Below are positions 12,694-24,185 of a DNA stretch of 36,154 bases, one piece after another; the stretch's first letter is position 1; every line of letters begins with the position of its first letter. The stretch lies in the NCBI GenBank assembly GCA_000320545.1, contig ADNK01000102.1, positions 1 to 36,154 of the forward strand, in the 5' to 3' direction. The translations under genes were made by a program, and so were the position numbers. The notes below the pieces were generated by a model. It saw only the letters and a list, made by a program, of their open reading frames with translations. It was not told the origin of the DNA and did no database searches. Source of the DNA: Bigelowiella natans CCMP2755. Its lineage: Eukaryota; Cercozoa; Chlorarachniophyceae.

Positions 12694-12939
12694 TATAAAC
12701 ACACTTTTTCCTTAACCTGTATAGAATGTGAGTGTGTGCGTTGTTGGTGTGTCATACATCTCGATTTACAGCGTTTGGTGATGGATGCAAAGAAGATAGA
12801 AAATCTGTGCAAAGGTCTGCTCTCCACATCTCTCGCAACAATATCCCCCCAATTTGATCAATGCAAACGCTCTAACCGTCGTCGTCATCATCGTCATCAT
12901 CATCATCACCAATTATCAGCACAGTGGCAGTATGACCAA

Positions 12940-12971
<32 letters not shown>

Positions 12972-14313
12972 TCATGCCATCATCGTGTTTGTCGTTGAGA
13001 TCGATCCATCATTGCTACCCCCCCTCCCCACCCCCCTCACAACACAGGCATCACGCAAATCGCCAACGACGAAGACCCGATCGGGCAGCTTGTAAGCGCG
13101 ACGGAACTATCGAAGAAACTCATTCTCCACCAAAAAACGGTCAAAAGCAATTATCTAAGGAATAAAGGGGAGAGGGGGGTACTAAGGCTAGCATGGTGGT
13201 GCTGGTAGAAGTAGTAGTAGGAGGAGGGGGAGGAGGAGGAGAAGGAGGAAGAGATGTTTCTGCAATAGATGATGAAGTATCAATGTGCCCCCCTTTCTTG
13301 CGAAAACAACAAATCGTTTTAGGTGCCTATTGGAGTCCTTCTCATCATCTTTGAGTCTCGCCCAGGTGATGGCTCGACGTGATCACCACCGCCATCATCG
13401 TTGTCGTAGTAACCTGATATATCGCCTCATCGCATCGTCGCTTACACACCTGCTGCATCTTTTCCGCACGTAGACTGTCTTCCTCAAATCGCTGCTCTCT
13501 CTATCAAGAGCGGAAACGGTATGCTGATAGCGGCGTGCAAATACGATGTGGGGATCGTTCGTTCAAAGCAATAGAACAATGTTATCATCCTCATCATCAT
13601 CATCCTCGCAACCGAAAGCATCGTGTTAAGACATATCGTGTTCTACGGCGTGTATGCAGGCTTGCTCCTCAAGGGCGGCAAGGAGGCGCGCATGTCGTGC
13701 AGATTCCTTCATAAGCTCATCACGGTCATACTATCTTGCAAACAACGCACAGCCGAGTTGTTATCTTCGGCTCTTGCAGCGTCTACAAAGCAAAACAAGT
13801 CTCTCAGCTGACCTACCTCCTCCTCCTCATCATCCTTTGTTGTTGTGTTGTATCACAGCAAGCAGTTGAGAAGGCGACCAAGGGAAAGGTAAAACAAACG
13901 GAAATGCTGCCGTCTCTCTCTCTCTGACTCTCTCTCTCTCTCTCTCTTTCTCTTTCTCTCCTTTACCGTTGTGTTGTGCCAGCTGGAAGTTAATTCCTCC
14001 CCCCCCCCCCCCCCCTCTCCCCTCACCTATGCATGCAGAAAGACACTGTGGTCTGCACTGCCATGATGATAGCAATAAGCAGTAATACTGATGATAATTA
14101 TAATACTAATGATGAAAATGATAAAAGGTGTCAAGCGGAGTCGTTTCTCTCGTAGAAACACGACAGGAAATAGCACAGGTGACCAGCTGTAGTGGATAGC
14201 GGTGTGTTGCATGCACACAGCGTGCGAAGCCTTTCTTCACCCTAGTAGTCTCCCATCGAAGACCGACTGGTTGCGCATTTATTACTACTACTACACTACT
14301 ACTACTACTACTA

Positions 14314-14345
<32 letters not shown>

Positions 14346-14430
14346 ATGAAATCGAGCAAATAACTCATCGTCAGCTCCTGAGCCTGGATCATGTTATCGA
14401 CCTCGTGATTCCAAGGGGCTCGTACGGTGA

Positions 14431-14461
<31 letters not shown>

Positions 14462-14566
14462 ATGGTAGCGGTGATCAATTGGGGGGGGGGATGAGTGGAT
14501 AATAGCATTATGATCTCAATGTGATGGCGTGCAATTGAATTTGAATCTTTTTTAGTGCGTGTGCGT

Positions 14567-14609
<43 letters not shown>

Positions 14610-16205
14610 TATGTGTTGTTGGCATATCGGCTCACTGCGTGTATGGATTTGTGTGTTGACCACGACAATTAGGCCTTGTGAATTTCATCAAATCGCATAC
14701 CAAAATCCCTGTGCTAGGCCACGCGGTGAGTACCGAACTAAGATAGGAGGGGGTGGAGGGGGGGAGGCGAGAAAATATACTTAGATTTGAATGTGCGAAT
14801 AATGCACGCTCGGGTGAGAGCTTCTAGTCTCTTTTTTCTAATGATATCTGACAACTATGCTCATGGTTACGACGGCTATCTAAATCATCATCGTCGTCAT
14901 CATCGCTCGCTTATGAGTATATTCGTATGAATCTCTCTCTCTTTCAGGACGGTATCTGCCATATATTCTTGGATACTGATCTCGACGTTGCTATGGCTAT
15001 TCGTCTCATCATCGACGCAAAACTCAACTATGCCGCCGCCTGCAATGCGGTACTGTCTTTGGCCTTCTTTCTCCTCGTCCTCCCCCTATCACTCACCCCT
15101 TACTCTCCTCACCTATACATTCAACCTATGGCGAGCTTGTATTTATGCTATGCGTGCTTTGGAAAAGGTGGAGAACGTGCTTTTCCACGAGGGGCTCTTC
15201 GAGGATGGCAGAGCAGGGAAGATCCTTGCAGCTGTGCGAAAGGAGGGCATTCAAGTGCACGCTTCCAAGGAGGTACTACCAACCATCATTTATCAGGGGC
15301 GGGGAGAAGGAAAGAGAGGGAGGGAGAGAGAGAGAGAGAGAGAGAGAGCAGTTCCGTTGTTGTACGGGTGATCTATTGCTTGAAGCACATGCACACACAT
15401 GTAAACACACACGCATACACACACACACACACACAACCTTATCAGATCTCCCAATTGCTGGGAAAGGACACCACCTGCGCTGCGATTCCGGTAAAATGAA
15501 AATGCAAAAGTGAAAAAAACCCCAAAAAAAGTAAAATCAACAACAACAACAACGACAACAACAACAAACAAGTTCAGTGCGGGCATGCTGAAGACGGTGA
15601 CTATAGTAATAACCACGCGACGCGGTGATGGCGAAAGGCTTTATATTATTAATAACAATGAGAGGAAATGGATACTTTGAACACCACGTTCCCGGTGTTT
15701 CTTCTGGCCGTTGTCGTCGTCGTCATCGTTGTTGTTGTTGTTGTTATTGTTGTTGCATGCTTCTCATTCGGCTCCCAATCATAAACAAGGCGGACACCGG
15801 GTTCTCCACGGAATACGGCGATAATAGAATGAGCATCCACGTGGTGAAGGTAATACTAGCGTGGTGGTTGTCGAGGAGGGGGAGGGGGGGGGAGGAGGAA
15901 GAGCAGTAGTATGCTAAGGAAACGACAACACAGCCTGTGATTCTCATACATACCTACACATAATATATATTTATTGTGTGTGTGTGTGTGTGTGTGTTTG
16001 TGTGGCTATTATTATCTTCGCTGCCGTCATATTGATGCTGCCCATCATCATCATCACTATGATCATCATCATCATCATCATGATGTACAGAACGTCTCTG
16101 CGGCAATGAGGCACATCAACGAGTTCGGCAGCGGTCACACAGATTGCATCGTCACCAACAACAAAGACAACGGTGCGTTTTCACACGCTCAAACACTCAC
16201 ACACA

Positions 16206-16259
<54 letters not shown>

Positions 16260-17138
16260 CAGCCACACACGACGTGAAGACAGTATGCTTTACATGCTCT
16301 AATATTACACGGCATGGAATCATGGGATATTATCTATATTTTGGAATGCGTGCCCCCTCCCCCTCCTCCTCCTTATGTTGTTATTTTTTCTTCTTCTTCT
16401 TCTTCTTCTTCTTCTTCTTCTTCTTGTTGTCCTGCAGTGGAAGCATTCCTGACCGGTGTGGCGAGCGCGTGCGTCTTTCACAACGCCTCTACTCGTTTCG
16501 CCGACGGGTCCGTACGCATATGTCGTAGAAATATTAGTTGCAGAAGAAGGAGGAGGAGGAATTGAACGAAGGAGAAGGACAATGGGGTTATTTTCATTAG
16601 AAGAATCGTCGCTGGTTCTCGTTGCGAACATGCTTTCCAACGCAAAGCTGTTCCTCAAGTTGTGAATTTCCCTTTTTTCTTATGGCCATATTCTCCCCCC
16701 CCCACCCTCCTCGTCGTCGGCATCGTTGGTCAGATTTCGATTCGGGCTGGGTGCGGAGGTCGGGATCAGCACCGGGAAGATTCACGCAAGAGGGCCTGTT
16801 GGAGTGAAAGGGCTGACGACGACTCAATGGACTTTAGCCAGCGGGTGTGTGTAGTTTCGAGTAGCAGTAGCTGCTAGCCGTTGTAGAGGGGGGCGGGAGC
16901 GGCAAGCGACAAAGTGTGCAGAGATGTGGCATGCGGCTGTAATTCTTTCTACCAATTGATGATACGCGAAATAACCATTCAATGCTTAAACTTCTATTCA
17001 GTGAAAAGGACGGCCACACTGTCACGGATTTCGTGGAGGGCGCATGCGAGTACCATCATCATTAGCCTCCTCTTTCTCCCCCACTCATCGTCATCATCAT
17101 CATCATCATCATCATCATTATCATTACATCCACACACA

Positions 17139-17172
<34 letters not shown>

Positions 17173-17335
17173 ATCTTTATCATCGTACAAGTTTTGACAT
17201 GACTCTTGATTCTTTCCAGCTAGCTCACTCTATGCATCTAACTTGCACTGTGGTTGGGGTGTGTGTGTTAACCCGGAATTACTTTCAATCGCAACGCTCA
17301 GGTATACTCACAAGAAGCTCGAATTGAAAAGCTGA
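9504..17335 (+). CDS. LOG-family (lysine decarboxylase-like fold) - gamma-glutamyl phosphate reductase (ProA) fusion
   Basis: Thirty exons form one open frame of about 676 aa: 9504-9611, 9725-9803, 10021-10103, 10297-10342, 10463-10515, 10764-10859, 11071-11118, 11313-11393, 11719-11838, 11985-12029, 12206-12286, 12429-12488, 12772-12814, 13048-13139, 13323-13365, 13474-13518, 13660-13724, 13859-13888, 14128-14178, 14375-14426, 14673-14725, 14948-15049, 15168-15272, 15446-15490, 15790-15849, 16091-16172, 16438-16507, 16734-16844, 17002-17049, 17302-17335. Residues 1-198 are a LOG protein ([33 protein letters not shown]). Residues 199-238 are a Lys/Glu-rich linker; 239-676 are ProA with catalytic Cys in YAAACNA and IHARGPVG near the end. 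ProA makes glutamate-5-semialdehyde for proline; LOG enzymes cleave ribose from nucleoside monophosphates such as cytokinin nucleotides. The linker exon joins both modules in phase 0, and LOG has no stop of its own before a CA repeat. Two adjacent genes remain possible. ATG 9414 is an alternative start. Confidence 0.75.
10519..10612. repeat. (CA)n-(GA)n followed by (TA)n
   Basis: A compound array filling the LOG-module intron from directly after the donor at 10516. A (TA)n tract lies at about 10585-10611. Confidence 0.95.
10888..10993. repeat. (CA)n-(GA)n compound microsatellite
   Basis: About 40 bp of CA then about 60 bp of slightly interrupted GA, within the intron 10860-11070 of the LOG module. 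Confidence 0.95.
11193..11226. repeat. (CT)n microsatellite
   Basis: About 17 CT units in intron 11119-11312, upstream of the exon encoding the LOG C-terminus. Confidence 0.95.
11442..11550. repeat. (CA)n and (GA)n arrays in the LOG/ProA linker intron
   Basis: A long CA tract (about 11442-11494) and a GA-rich tract (about 11521-11550) lie in the intron between the LOG C-terminus and the linker exon. Confidence 0.95.
12596..12691. repeat. (GA)n and (TA)n arrays
   Basis: A GA array at about 12596-12620 and a TA array at about 12661-12691 in the intron 12489-12771 of the ProA module. Confidence 0.95.
14280..14610. repeat. Trinucleotide (ACT, ATC, GAT) and (GT)n arrays
   Basis: ACT/ATC triplets (14280-14345), GAT triplets (14431-14462) and a GTGC/GT array (14558-14602) crowd the introns on both sides of the ProA exon 14375-14426. 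Confidence 0.95.
15316..15436. repeat. (GA)n and (CA)n arrays
   Basis: A GA array (about 15318-15348) and a CA array (about 15391-15436) fill the intron 15273-15445. The CA array ends about ten bases before the acceptor. Confidence 0.95.
16198..16427. repeat. (CA)n-(GA)n-(CAGA)n and (CTT)n arrays
   Basis: A compound CA/GA/CAGA array (16198-16261) and a CTT array (16390-16427) occupy the intron 16173-16437. The CTT run serves as the polypyrimidine tract before the acceptor. Confidence 0.95.
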
Positions 17336-17606
17336 TGATAAAACGGCAAGATAGAGGCCTTTTGATTTCTTACCGTCGGCTTGAGTCGGGAGTGACTAGC
17401 AATACATGCACAGAAAAAAATGTACCAGTGCACATCTCCCATATGACTAGATGAAAGATGATACTCTCACGTATGTCGTAGCTGTAACGCCCATGCGTGC
17501 AAACATGATGTACACATGATCATGGCGCGCCCAGGCACCATTGCAGACGCATGGAAGACGGAGCAATTTTCCATCGTACGCACACGCAAAAGTGCTGACT
17601 TGCATG

Positions 17607-17640
<34 letters not shown>

Positions 17641-18005
17641 CTAGCATGGTCATAGTCATGTGTACTACGTGTGTTTTTGTGCACAGCTACAGCAGTAGGA
17701 TGACCATTGATGCAGGTGCGATTCGTTGATTCATCATTTCCGTCTCGTGCATCCAATGCTTGAGAATATTTTAAATGTTTAAGCTTGCATGCGGCATTTA
17801 GCATCTCCGCGTTTGCTACACAGCTACATGTACCTTATGGCGGAACATAATAAAAACCGCTAACAAACTCAATACACGCGATAATATCGCGCGACGTCGG
17901 CGCTCATGTGCGAACGATCTCAGCTAAAGAAACGTTGTATATCATCTCACAGTGTAACTTTGAACGCATCGCAGACTTTCATGTATGGACTATATGCAAC
18001 AATTT
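17336..18005. other. Convergent intergenic spacer
   Basis: No gene seen between the 3' ends of LOG-ProA and the TL17-like gene. It contains a (CA)n array (about 17609-17638), a GCTAGC word, and a block at 17685-17760 (CACAGCTACA, AGGATGACCAT, TTCATCATTTCCGTCT) that resembles 22212-22290. Confidence 0.5.
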
Positions 18006-18213
18006 TTAGCAATTGAGGGACTCTTTCGTCGAAACCCCCGTCTTTGTGTTCACTCCATCAGCGATAGAGCATAAATACCTGTTGCGTATCATCACGTGCA
18101 AGGCAGTTACATATATGAATGTCATCATCGCTAACCCACGTATACACGAACTAGACGAACTGCAGAATTTCCTGGAGGAAAGCGCTAAAACAGATCTACA
18201 TTTCAGAGTGAAA

Positions 18214-18256
<43 letters not shown>

Positions 18257-20153
18257 CGTGTATCATGCTGCTCCTCTGTGGAACAGTTGGGGCATCTCAT
18301 TGTAAAAATGTGAATGTTCGCAGGTATGTAAACACGCACTCACACACACAAACATACAAAATGATGTGCACTATTCATTTGTCGTGTAGTAATTACTGTT
18401 TCTGGTCCTTCCTCACGAATGTGTCCGTCCAGTCCCTAGCATATGATAGTTTGCCAATCGAATCATCATCATCATCACCATCATTATCATCATCATCGTC
18501 ATCATCATTAATCAATCGTTTATCTTTCACAGACGCATACAGGCAGATTATCGTGCGAGCTTGCGCATATGCTCGCTTACGAGTTCTTGATGTTGATTCC
18601 CCGCAGATTGGTGCTGAGTAGGAAAGATGCGAAATAATAAGGGGGTGAGTGGTGAGGTGATGGTTGCCACAACATCCACATCAGCACTTTAAACACCATT
18701 CTCATCGGAAAAATAACTTTTCAATCTAGTAGAAACCGAATCTAATCTTCAACTATGCAATGGATGCTTTCTCTACTTTCACGATAATATCGTCGAGGTT
18801 CTCTTCCCCCCCCCCCCCCCCTTCCCCTCCCTCCTCTCTACTGTCGCTTAAACAAAAGTTCTAGCACAGCAATGATTAGGTAATGAGATCCCACTGATCT
18901 ATGTGCGTGCTCTTATTACTTTCCACTAACGTACGCTTCTTCAAGAATCGCGTTCTCAAAATTTACTTTCTCCAAATTTGCCGCCTAATTTAACGAAACA
19001 GAGCGAAGAAAAGCGTACGAAGAGGAAAGATGAGGACTCGTAAATGGTAGCGATAATACACAATTTATTGTCCTATTTATCATCACTTCTCCCCTTTCTC
19101 TTTCCCCTTCTCTCTTCTAACATGCCCCTTCCAACCGTCCAATAAGCTACTACCACCTCTAGATTGGTTCCTTTCAATATCGCGTCTGTGAAGTCGCTAC
19201 CATACAGGTCTGCATCGAAGAAAGAAGCTCCGGATACGTCCGATTTCTTGAAGTTGACCTGCCGCACCTACCAGCACATTGGTCGAAGAAGAAATTAAGT
19301 GTTATGGATGGTTTTCAAGAAGATTATAAAACTGAATTATCTGTCGCACAATGCTTTGCTGAAAGCTCACTCCAGAGAGATCTCTTCCTGAGAAGTCCGA
19401 GTTGTCTAGGATGACACCACGTGTGGCGATCCCGCTGACAGCGAAGTTAACGTCGTTCGTCATCATCATTGTTGGCAAGACTTTGATTCGTGGAAATATT
19501 ATGCATGCGCTCAGCATTAAACAATGTACGTGCAAGCACGAGTGGTTGGTCCAACCCTACTATGTTCCTGCTCCCATTTCCTTACCATCTATATATGTCA
19601 CACCTTTGTGCAGCTATTGCTTTCTCGCCGCCCGTCGACGCAGCTCCCATGGCAATCTTGGAGTCAGCAGCATTGTTCGCACCAGCTTTATTCGAAGACA
19701 AAAGCGCTATGGAACCCAGATTGAGTAGCAAGGATTGCATTGCACCCCTGCGCCGGCGGCAAGGGATCGACGGCGGTGAAGCCCAAACTAGATAAAAATC
19801 GAAAAGGAGTTGAGTACAAAGGTTAGCGGGCGATTGTAGGTGTTGAGCAAAGCACACGTAGAAGTTCTGCATCGCATGTTGGAGGCCATGATGAACCCCC
19901 CCTTCCTCTTCTTCCAATACCCTGCAATTTCGAGCTGTGATTGGGTCGGCACACCTCTTGTCGTGCCTCGTCCGGCCGCATGTGGCAACGTCGACGTAGG
20001 CAGCATTCGTGACCGAACCGAGGCTTGAATCGACTGAGCATCGATGCTCGGAAGCGGGGAGGCTTTCAAAGCCATGAAAATGGCGGCGGCGCCCAAGCAT
20101 AAAAGTATTGCGGCGGCAGAGGCCTGTCCGGGCGAGCTCCTCCTGGTGGTCAT
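18006..20153 (-). CDS. Thylakoid-lumen pentapeptide-repeat protein, TL17-like
   Basis: Eight exons on minus, all in phase: 20153-19955, 19787-19604, 19434-19350, 19267-19157, 18984-18920, 18613-18581, 18435-18397, 18078-18006; 262 aa. The N-terminus has a signal peptide (ASAAAILLCLGAAAIFMAL), a Ser/Thr/Arg-rich transit region, then RRRRGAMQSLLLNLGSIALL, which looks like a twin-arginine thylakoid signal. The body is pentapeptide repeats (NSDFSGRDLSGVSF, VRQVNFKKSDVSGASFFDAD, GTNLEAANLEKVNF), then DWTDTFVRKDQKQYLC and a Cys-ended tail with ADGVNTKTGVST. This order matches the plant lumenal TL17 protein (At5g53490 type), whose exact function is not settled. It is divergent from the RING1-like gene. 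Two exons are only 33 and 39 nt. An apparent plus-strand frame across 18013-18621 is antisense to these exons. Confidence 0.85.
18212..18252. repeat. (CA)n microsatellite
   Basis: About 17 CA units inside the last intron (18396-18079) of the TL17-like gene. Confidence 0.95.
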
Positions 20154-20458
20154 GTTCAGTTGGAAGGGGGTGGGTTCGATCTTGAGATTTAGTTCAATTT
20201 TTCCTTCATAAACGCCCTGGGTTTATCCTTTGAGACTTGAATCCAGTCATGAAAACTCAACAAAATCCGCGTGGCGTTGTTGGTCGAATCGGACCACCGG
20301 ATCCGTCGGGGAAATTACGGCCAGACTTCCCAGTCAACCCCACTGATCCTTCGGGGTTTGGCCAACCAAAAAAGCTTACAGGGAAATAAATTTACGATAT
20401 ATTCCGTGTATATCTTGAAGGATTTCTGTCCATGATCACTATCAGCCATCGCCGGTCA
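20154..20458. promoter_or_regulatory. Divergent promoter spacer, TL17-like / RING1-like
   Basis: About 305 bp between two start codons on opposite strands. It has no microsatellite and contains short GC-rich inverted words around 20290-20345 (for example CCACCGGATCCGTCGGGG and CACTGATCCTTCGGGG). Regulatory role inferred from position. Confidence 0.4.
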
Positions 20459-21850
20459 TGCGCATCATGAAGGGGGTCATCAACGAGGACCAGACTCCAA
20501 TGGAGGTAGAGACGGCGATGATGAGAGTGTATTCCAGGGGGGAAGAGGGGGGGGGGGTAAAGAGTGAGGTGGGCGGTGGATTTGGACCGCGCTTAAGCTC
20601 ACGTATGTTGTAGGAACCCGGGCCAGTGAGAACGGCGATTTCCGATGGCAGGTATGTGAATTCGCCAGCTTCTTCCTATCGCTGCGGTTCTCATCGTTTA
20701 CGATAACACACGTAATCAGGATGGTCAGGATACAGCAGCGCACACTCAATGCGGATTTGACTTGCCCCGTCTGCCTAGGGATCTTGCGGGACACGATGGT
20801 CGTCCAATTAGCACTTACTATTATTACTCGATTAATTAGGAGGCTGTTTTTCTTTGTCTCCGTTCCGAGTAGTTGTGACGCCTGACCTCTCACCCATCTT
20901 TACGTACAGACGGTCATGAATTGCTTGCATAGATTCTGTGCAGAGTGCATTGAGCTATCTCTCCGCATGGGCAGAAAGGAGTGCCCATCTTGCAGGTGTA
21001 GTGCGTTGTCGATTCACACCCCATTAACCGCCATCCTCCACACTCGTCCTTGACATTGAACTTGAATGCACTTGTTCGAGTGTTGGAAGCAGCATCGTTG
21101 TTGAACCTCTTTTTCTTTTTAACTGCAGAACGAGCTGCCCGTCGAGACGCAATCTCCGCAAAGATCCCCAATTCGACAAGCTCATCGCCGAGATATACCC
21201 TGACGTGGACAAGGAGGAAACCCAGCAAATGGAGATGACCAAGAAGATCATCGAGCAGCACAATGATACAGCTTTCGTCAAGTCGATAGAGAAAGGTGGT
21301 TTTGCTTCTTGCCTATTTTGCGCGCTGCAGCTATTCGTATCTACCCACAAAGTTACTGCTTAAATGCTTAGTTGCAGTTCTCCTTTATGGTTTTGCAGGC
21401 CAATCTGAGCAGGCCATAGCTCGGCGTTCACGGATCTCGAGGCCACGCCCCGTCGCGATGGATATGATGTCCTCCTTCAATCCCAATGTCCCCTCCTCTT
21501 CCAGCAATTCTCTTGAAAGGAGTTCCAAGCGCCAGAAAGTTGCTCCAAGGGAAAAGCTACTGGACTTTGGCTTGTTTCTACATCCCGAATGTAAAGAGGA
21601 TGATTTCTTGAAGCAACCGCTCAAAGTGTCGTTCCTTCGCTGCCCGCCCACTGTAACGTGCTCTTGGCTGCAAGTTTACCTGAAAGAGGCGTTTGGAAAG
21701 GAGTTTTCGTTCGAAATCACAGTCAGAAAGGATGGGAAGGAGAGGGTCATAGTTCCGGACCAGAATCTTCAGAAATTAGCCGAAGAACTGATGGAAACAG
21801 GCGATACATCGTTAGTGTTGTACTACTCACCACGTGCCGCAGAGGAGTGA
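20459..21850 (+). CDS. RING1/RING2-like E3 ubiquitin ligase (PRC1 type) with RAWUL-like C-terminus
   Basis: Exons 20459-20506, 20614-20651, 20720-20798, 20910-20995, 21129-21295, 21399-21850; all phases agree, 289 aa. The C3HC4 RING finger is complete: CPVC (44-47), CLHRFCAEC (60-68), CPSC (80-83). It is followed by the RING1-specific helix [13 protein letters not shown] and a segment like the RING1B linker ([17 protein letters not shown]). The C-terminal ~100 residues ([20 protein letters not shown] to LVLYYSP) read as a RAWUL ubiquitin-like fold. RING1 proteins ubiquitinate histone H2A in Polycomb repressive complex 1; that role here is inferred from family. A Ser/Arg-rich linker (about 145-185) looks nuclear. 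Head-to-head with the TL17-like gene. A generic RING E3 is the alternative, but the combination favours the PRC1 core. Confidence 0.87.
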
Positions 21851-22658
21851 CAAATGTGCATGAGATACCGGCATATTACACAATAGACATACGTGTATAT
21901 ATATAAAATATATGAAGTATACCGTGTCTATGGTTTACTACAGCGTATCCCTCCCTCCCCCGCATGCCTGACCTAATAAAACAAGATGCGATCTAGCGAT
22001 ATCGACAGTATCACAGCTGTATGTGAGTGTTATAGAGTATTTTTCACGCACCAACATTCCCACCATCGGGTGTAATATCCCAGAGCAAAATGCGTATGCG
22101 TACGTATATGGACGGATGTAATGAATAAATATTTTTTTTTCAATAATCACTCTAATGTAGCTAACTAATTAAGCGTGTGCGTGTATGTGCATGTACACAC
22201 ATGCTGCATTGCACAGCTACATAAGGATGACCATATTGAACAAATATAATTGAAAATATTCATTACATCCGTCTTACACATGCGTGTATTTATACGTTGT
22301 ATGATGTGTGTTTGTGTTTGAATAGAGCATATATCGTTAAACCGCGATGAGAGAGGGCGCGTGCTTGCGGCACACGCAGCTTGTGGTGCAACGCAAAGCG
22401 TGCACGTTGCGCGCGGCGACATGCAACATGGATTTCATTTCATGATTAGACCGGGAGAGAGCATCGTGTCGTGCATCATCTGAGATGTATATTCCCATCA
22501 TGTATATTCCCATCATTGGCGTGCGCTCTCGTACAAATGCATGATTCACCCTCAAAGTACTTCGTTGCAAAAAAAAAGGTGTGGCTCTTTAGTTTGGACG
22601 GAGAGACATGAACTTCTTCTTGTCCGCTTCATGCCATTGATGATCGATACCGCATACC
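21851..22658. other. Convergent intergenic spacer
   Basis: No gene seen. AATAAA-like words (around 21974 and 22122) may serve polyadenylation of the RING1-like gene. The block 22212-22290 (CACAGCTACA, AGGATGACCAT, CATTACATCCGTCT) is related to sequences in other convergent spacers. TGTATATTCCCATCA is repeated in tandem at about 22484-22513. Confidence 0.5.
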
Positions 22659-23134
22659 TCACAACAGTGTACATGGACCACTCGAGGCATTGTCGCTAGT
22701 GGCTGCAGCTTTCTCTACTATCTCCTGAGACTTGTGAAAAATAATTCGTTCTTCTGGGCCTAAACTTGCGCCACCCAGAAGCATCATATTAGCAGATTCA
22801 GCGAATGATCCCGGAAAATATGTACAGGATGCCTGGGAGCATACACCAGATATCAAAATATTACTGACGATGACTGTGCGAGCATATAACGGCTTATTCT
22901 GTACCGAATGGCTCGGAAGTAAAGATGCCTGCTTGTACGCTGCAGCCACTAGTTCTGTATTTATCGTCATCGTCGGATTATAGAATGAATATATCTTAAC
23001 ATGAATCATCGTCCAACACAAGCGACGAGCAGACCTGAACAAAAGAAGGCTCTGTCCGGGTTGTGGGCCGGCAGGGTTGACTTTCGACGATAGAGGGAGG
23101 TTGGCTTCCAAAGGTTGTATCTTTCCATGTAGAG

Positions 23135-23184
<50 letters not shown>

Positions 23185-24139
23185 TACGTCATAGTATGAA
23201 GACGAAATGATAGTGATCGCGTCGTTGTTGTTTACTTACTTTCGCCCAATCACCATCTTAACAAACTCCTCCAACTGCTCAAGTTTCCTGGATACACACA
23301 CAGATAGAGAGAAAGAAAGGGGGAACGATCGTTTTCAGTTGCTCGCTCTCCCCCTACCCCCCCCACCCCCCCCTTCTCTCTCTCTCTCTCACACAAAAAC
23401 GCGCGCACGCTGGCGATAGTTACTATACTTCTTCCTCCCTTCCCCCCCCCCCCCAAATGCGGGTTGGTCATTTGTAGGAGTAAAAAAAGGCTACTTACTT
23501 TTCCGTGAGATTTCCATGTAGCCTTCGTACAGACATGCAGGTATACTGCTTGTACCAATCATAGTCTCGAAAATCAGAGATGTTCACCATTTCAACGCCT
23601 ACATTATGAATAGGCATTAGAGCCTCCAACAGCTCCTTCCTCGTTGTACTAGCCGCAACCCATGACTTCACCGCCATATTCATAATCATGCGTTTCTGGG
23701 TGGGGGTTGTGTGTGTGGGGAGAAACAAACAAATCATTCCGATATCCCACCTTCGCCAAGTGCCTCCAACACGGCCGGTGGCCTTCCTTTCAACTTTACG
23801 ACAACGCCGACATGATCATAGGCAGAATTCGTTCCGAACTGACAAGAGAAAATAAATGAAAGGGCTCACGTACATAAGAATCAGCTGTTCAGTCCTCGTG
23901 TGATTACGAAACTCTGCTCATCGACCCATTCACCCTTCCCCCCCCCTTCCCCCCCCCTGCCCCCTTCCCTCCACAGCTCGTTGCTTTTCGGTTCTTGAGG
24001 GTGGTCGACATCTCGTTTGCAACACGTACTTACTCGAATGACAGCAGGGCCCGTGCCGCGGGTGTGGAAAAGGACCACCTTAGTGTTGCATAACGGAGCA
24101 CATGATTTCAAAGTATTTATGGTGTGAGTTGATAGATAG

Positions 24140-24185
<46 letters not shown>

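Larger units (their letters stand above)
11985..17335 (+). other. ProA (gamma-glutamyl phosphate reductase) module of the fusion
   Basis: Twenty-one exons give a full-length ProA domain of 438 aa: [50 protein letters not shown], the catalytic Cys in [37 protein letters not shown] and IHARGPVGV. It resembles the C-terminal half of P5CS, but no glutamate-5-kinase domain precedes it; the LOG module occupies that place. Confidence 0.9.

Noticed and set aside
18013-18621. Plus-strand frame of about 200 codons
   Set aside because: It passes through a CA repeat and is antisense to the last exons of the TL17-like gene, whose conserved C-terminus is on the minus strand.
23600-23690. Plausible coding piece (SWVAASTTRKELLEAL) in the C92-like gene
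   Set aside because: It is out of phase with the preceding exon; the acceptor at 23599 restores frame and family motif (LGEGVEMV).
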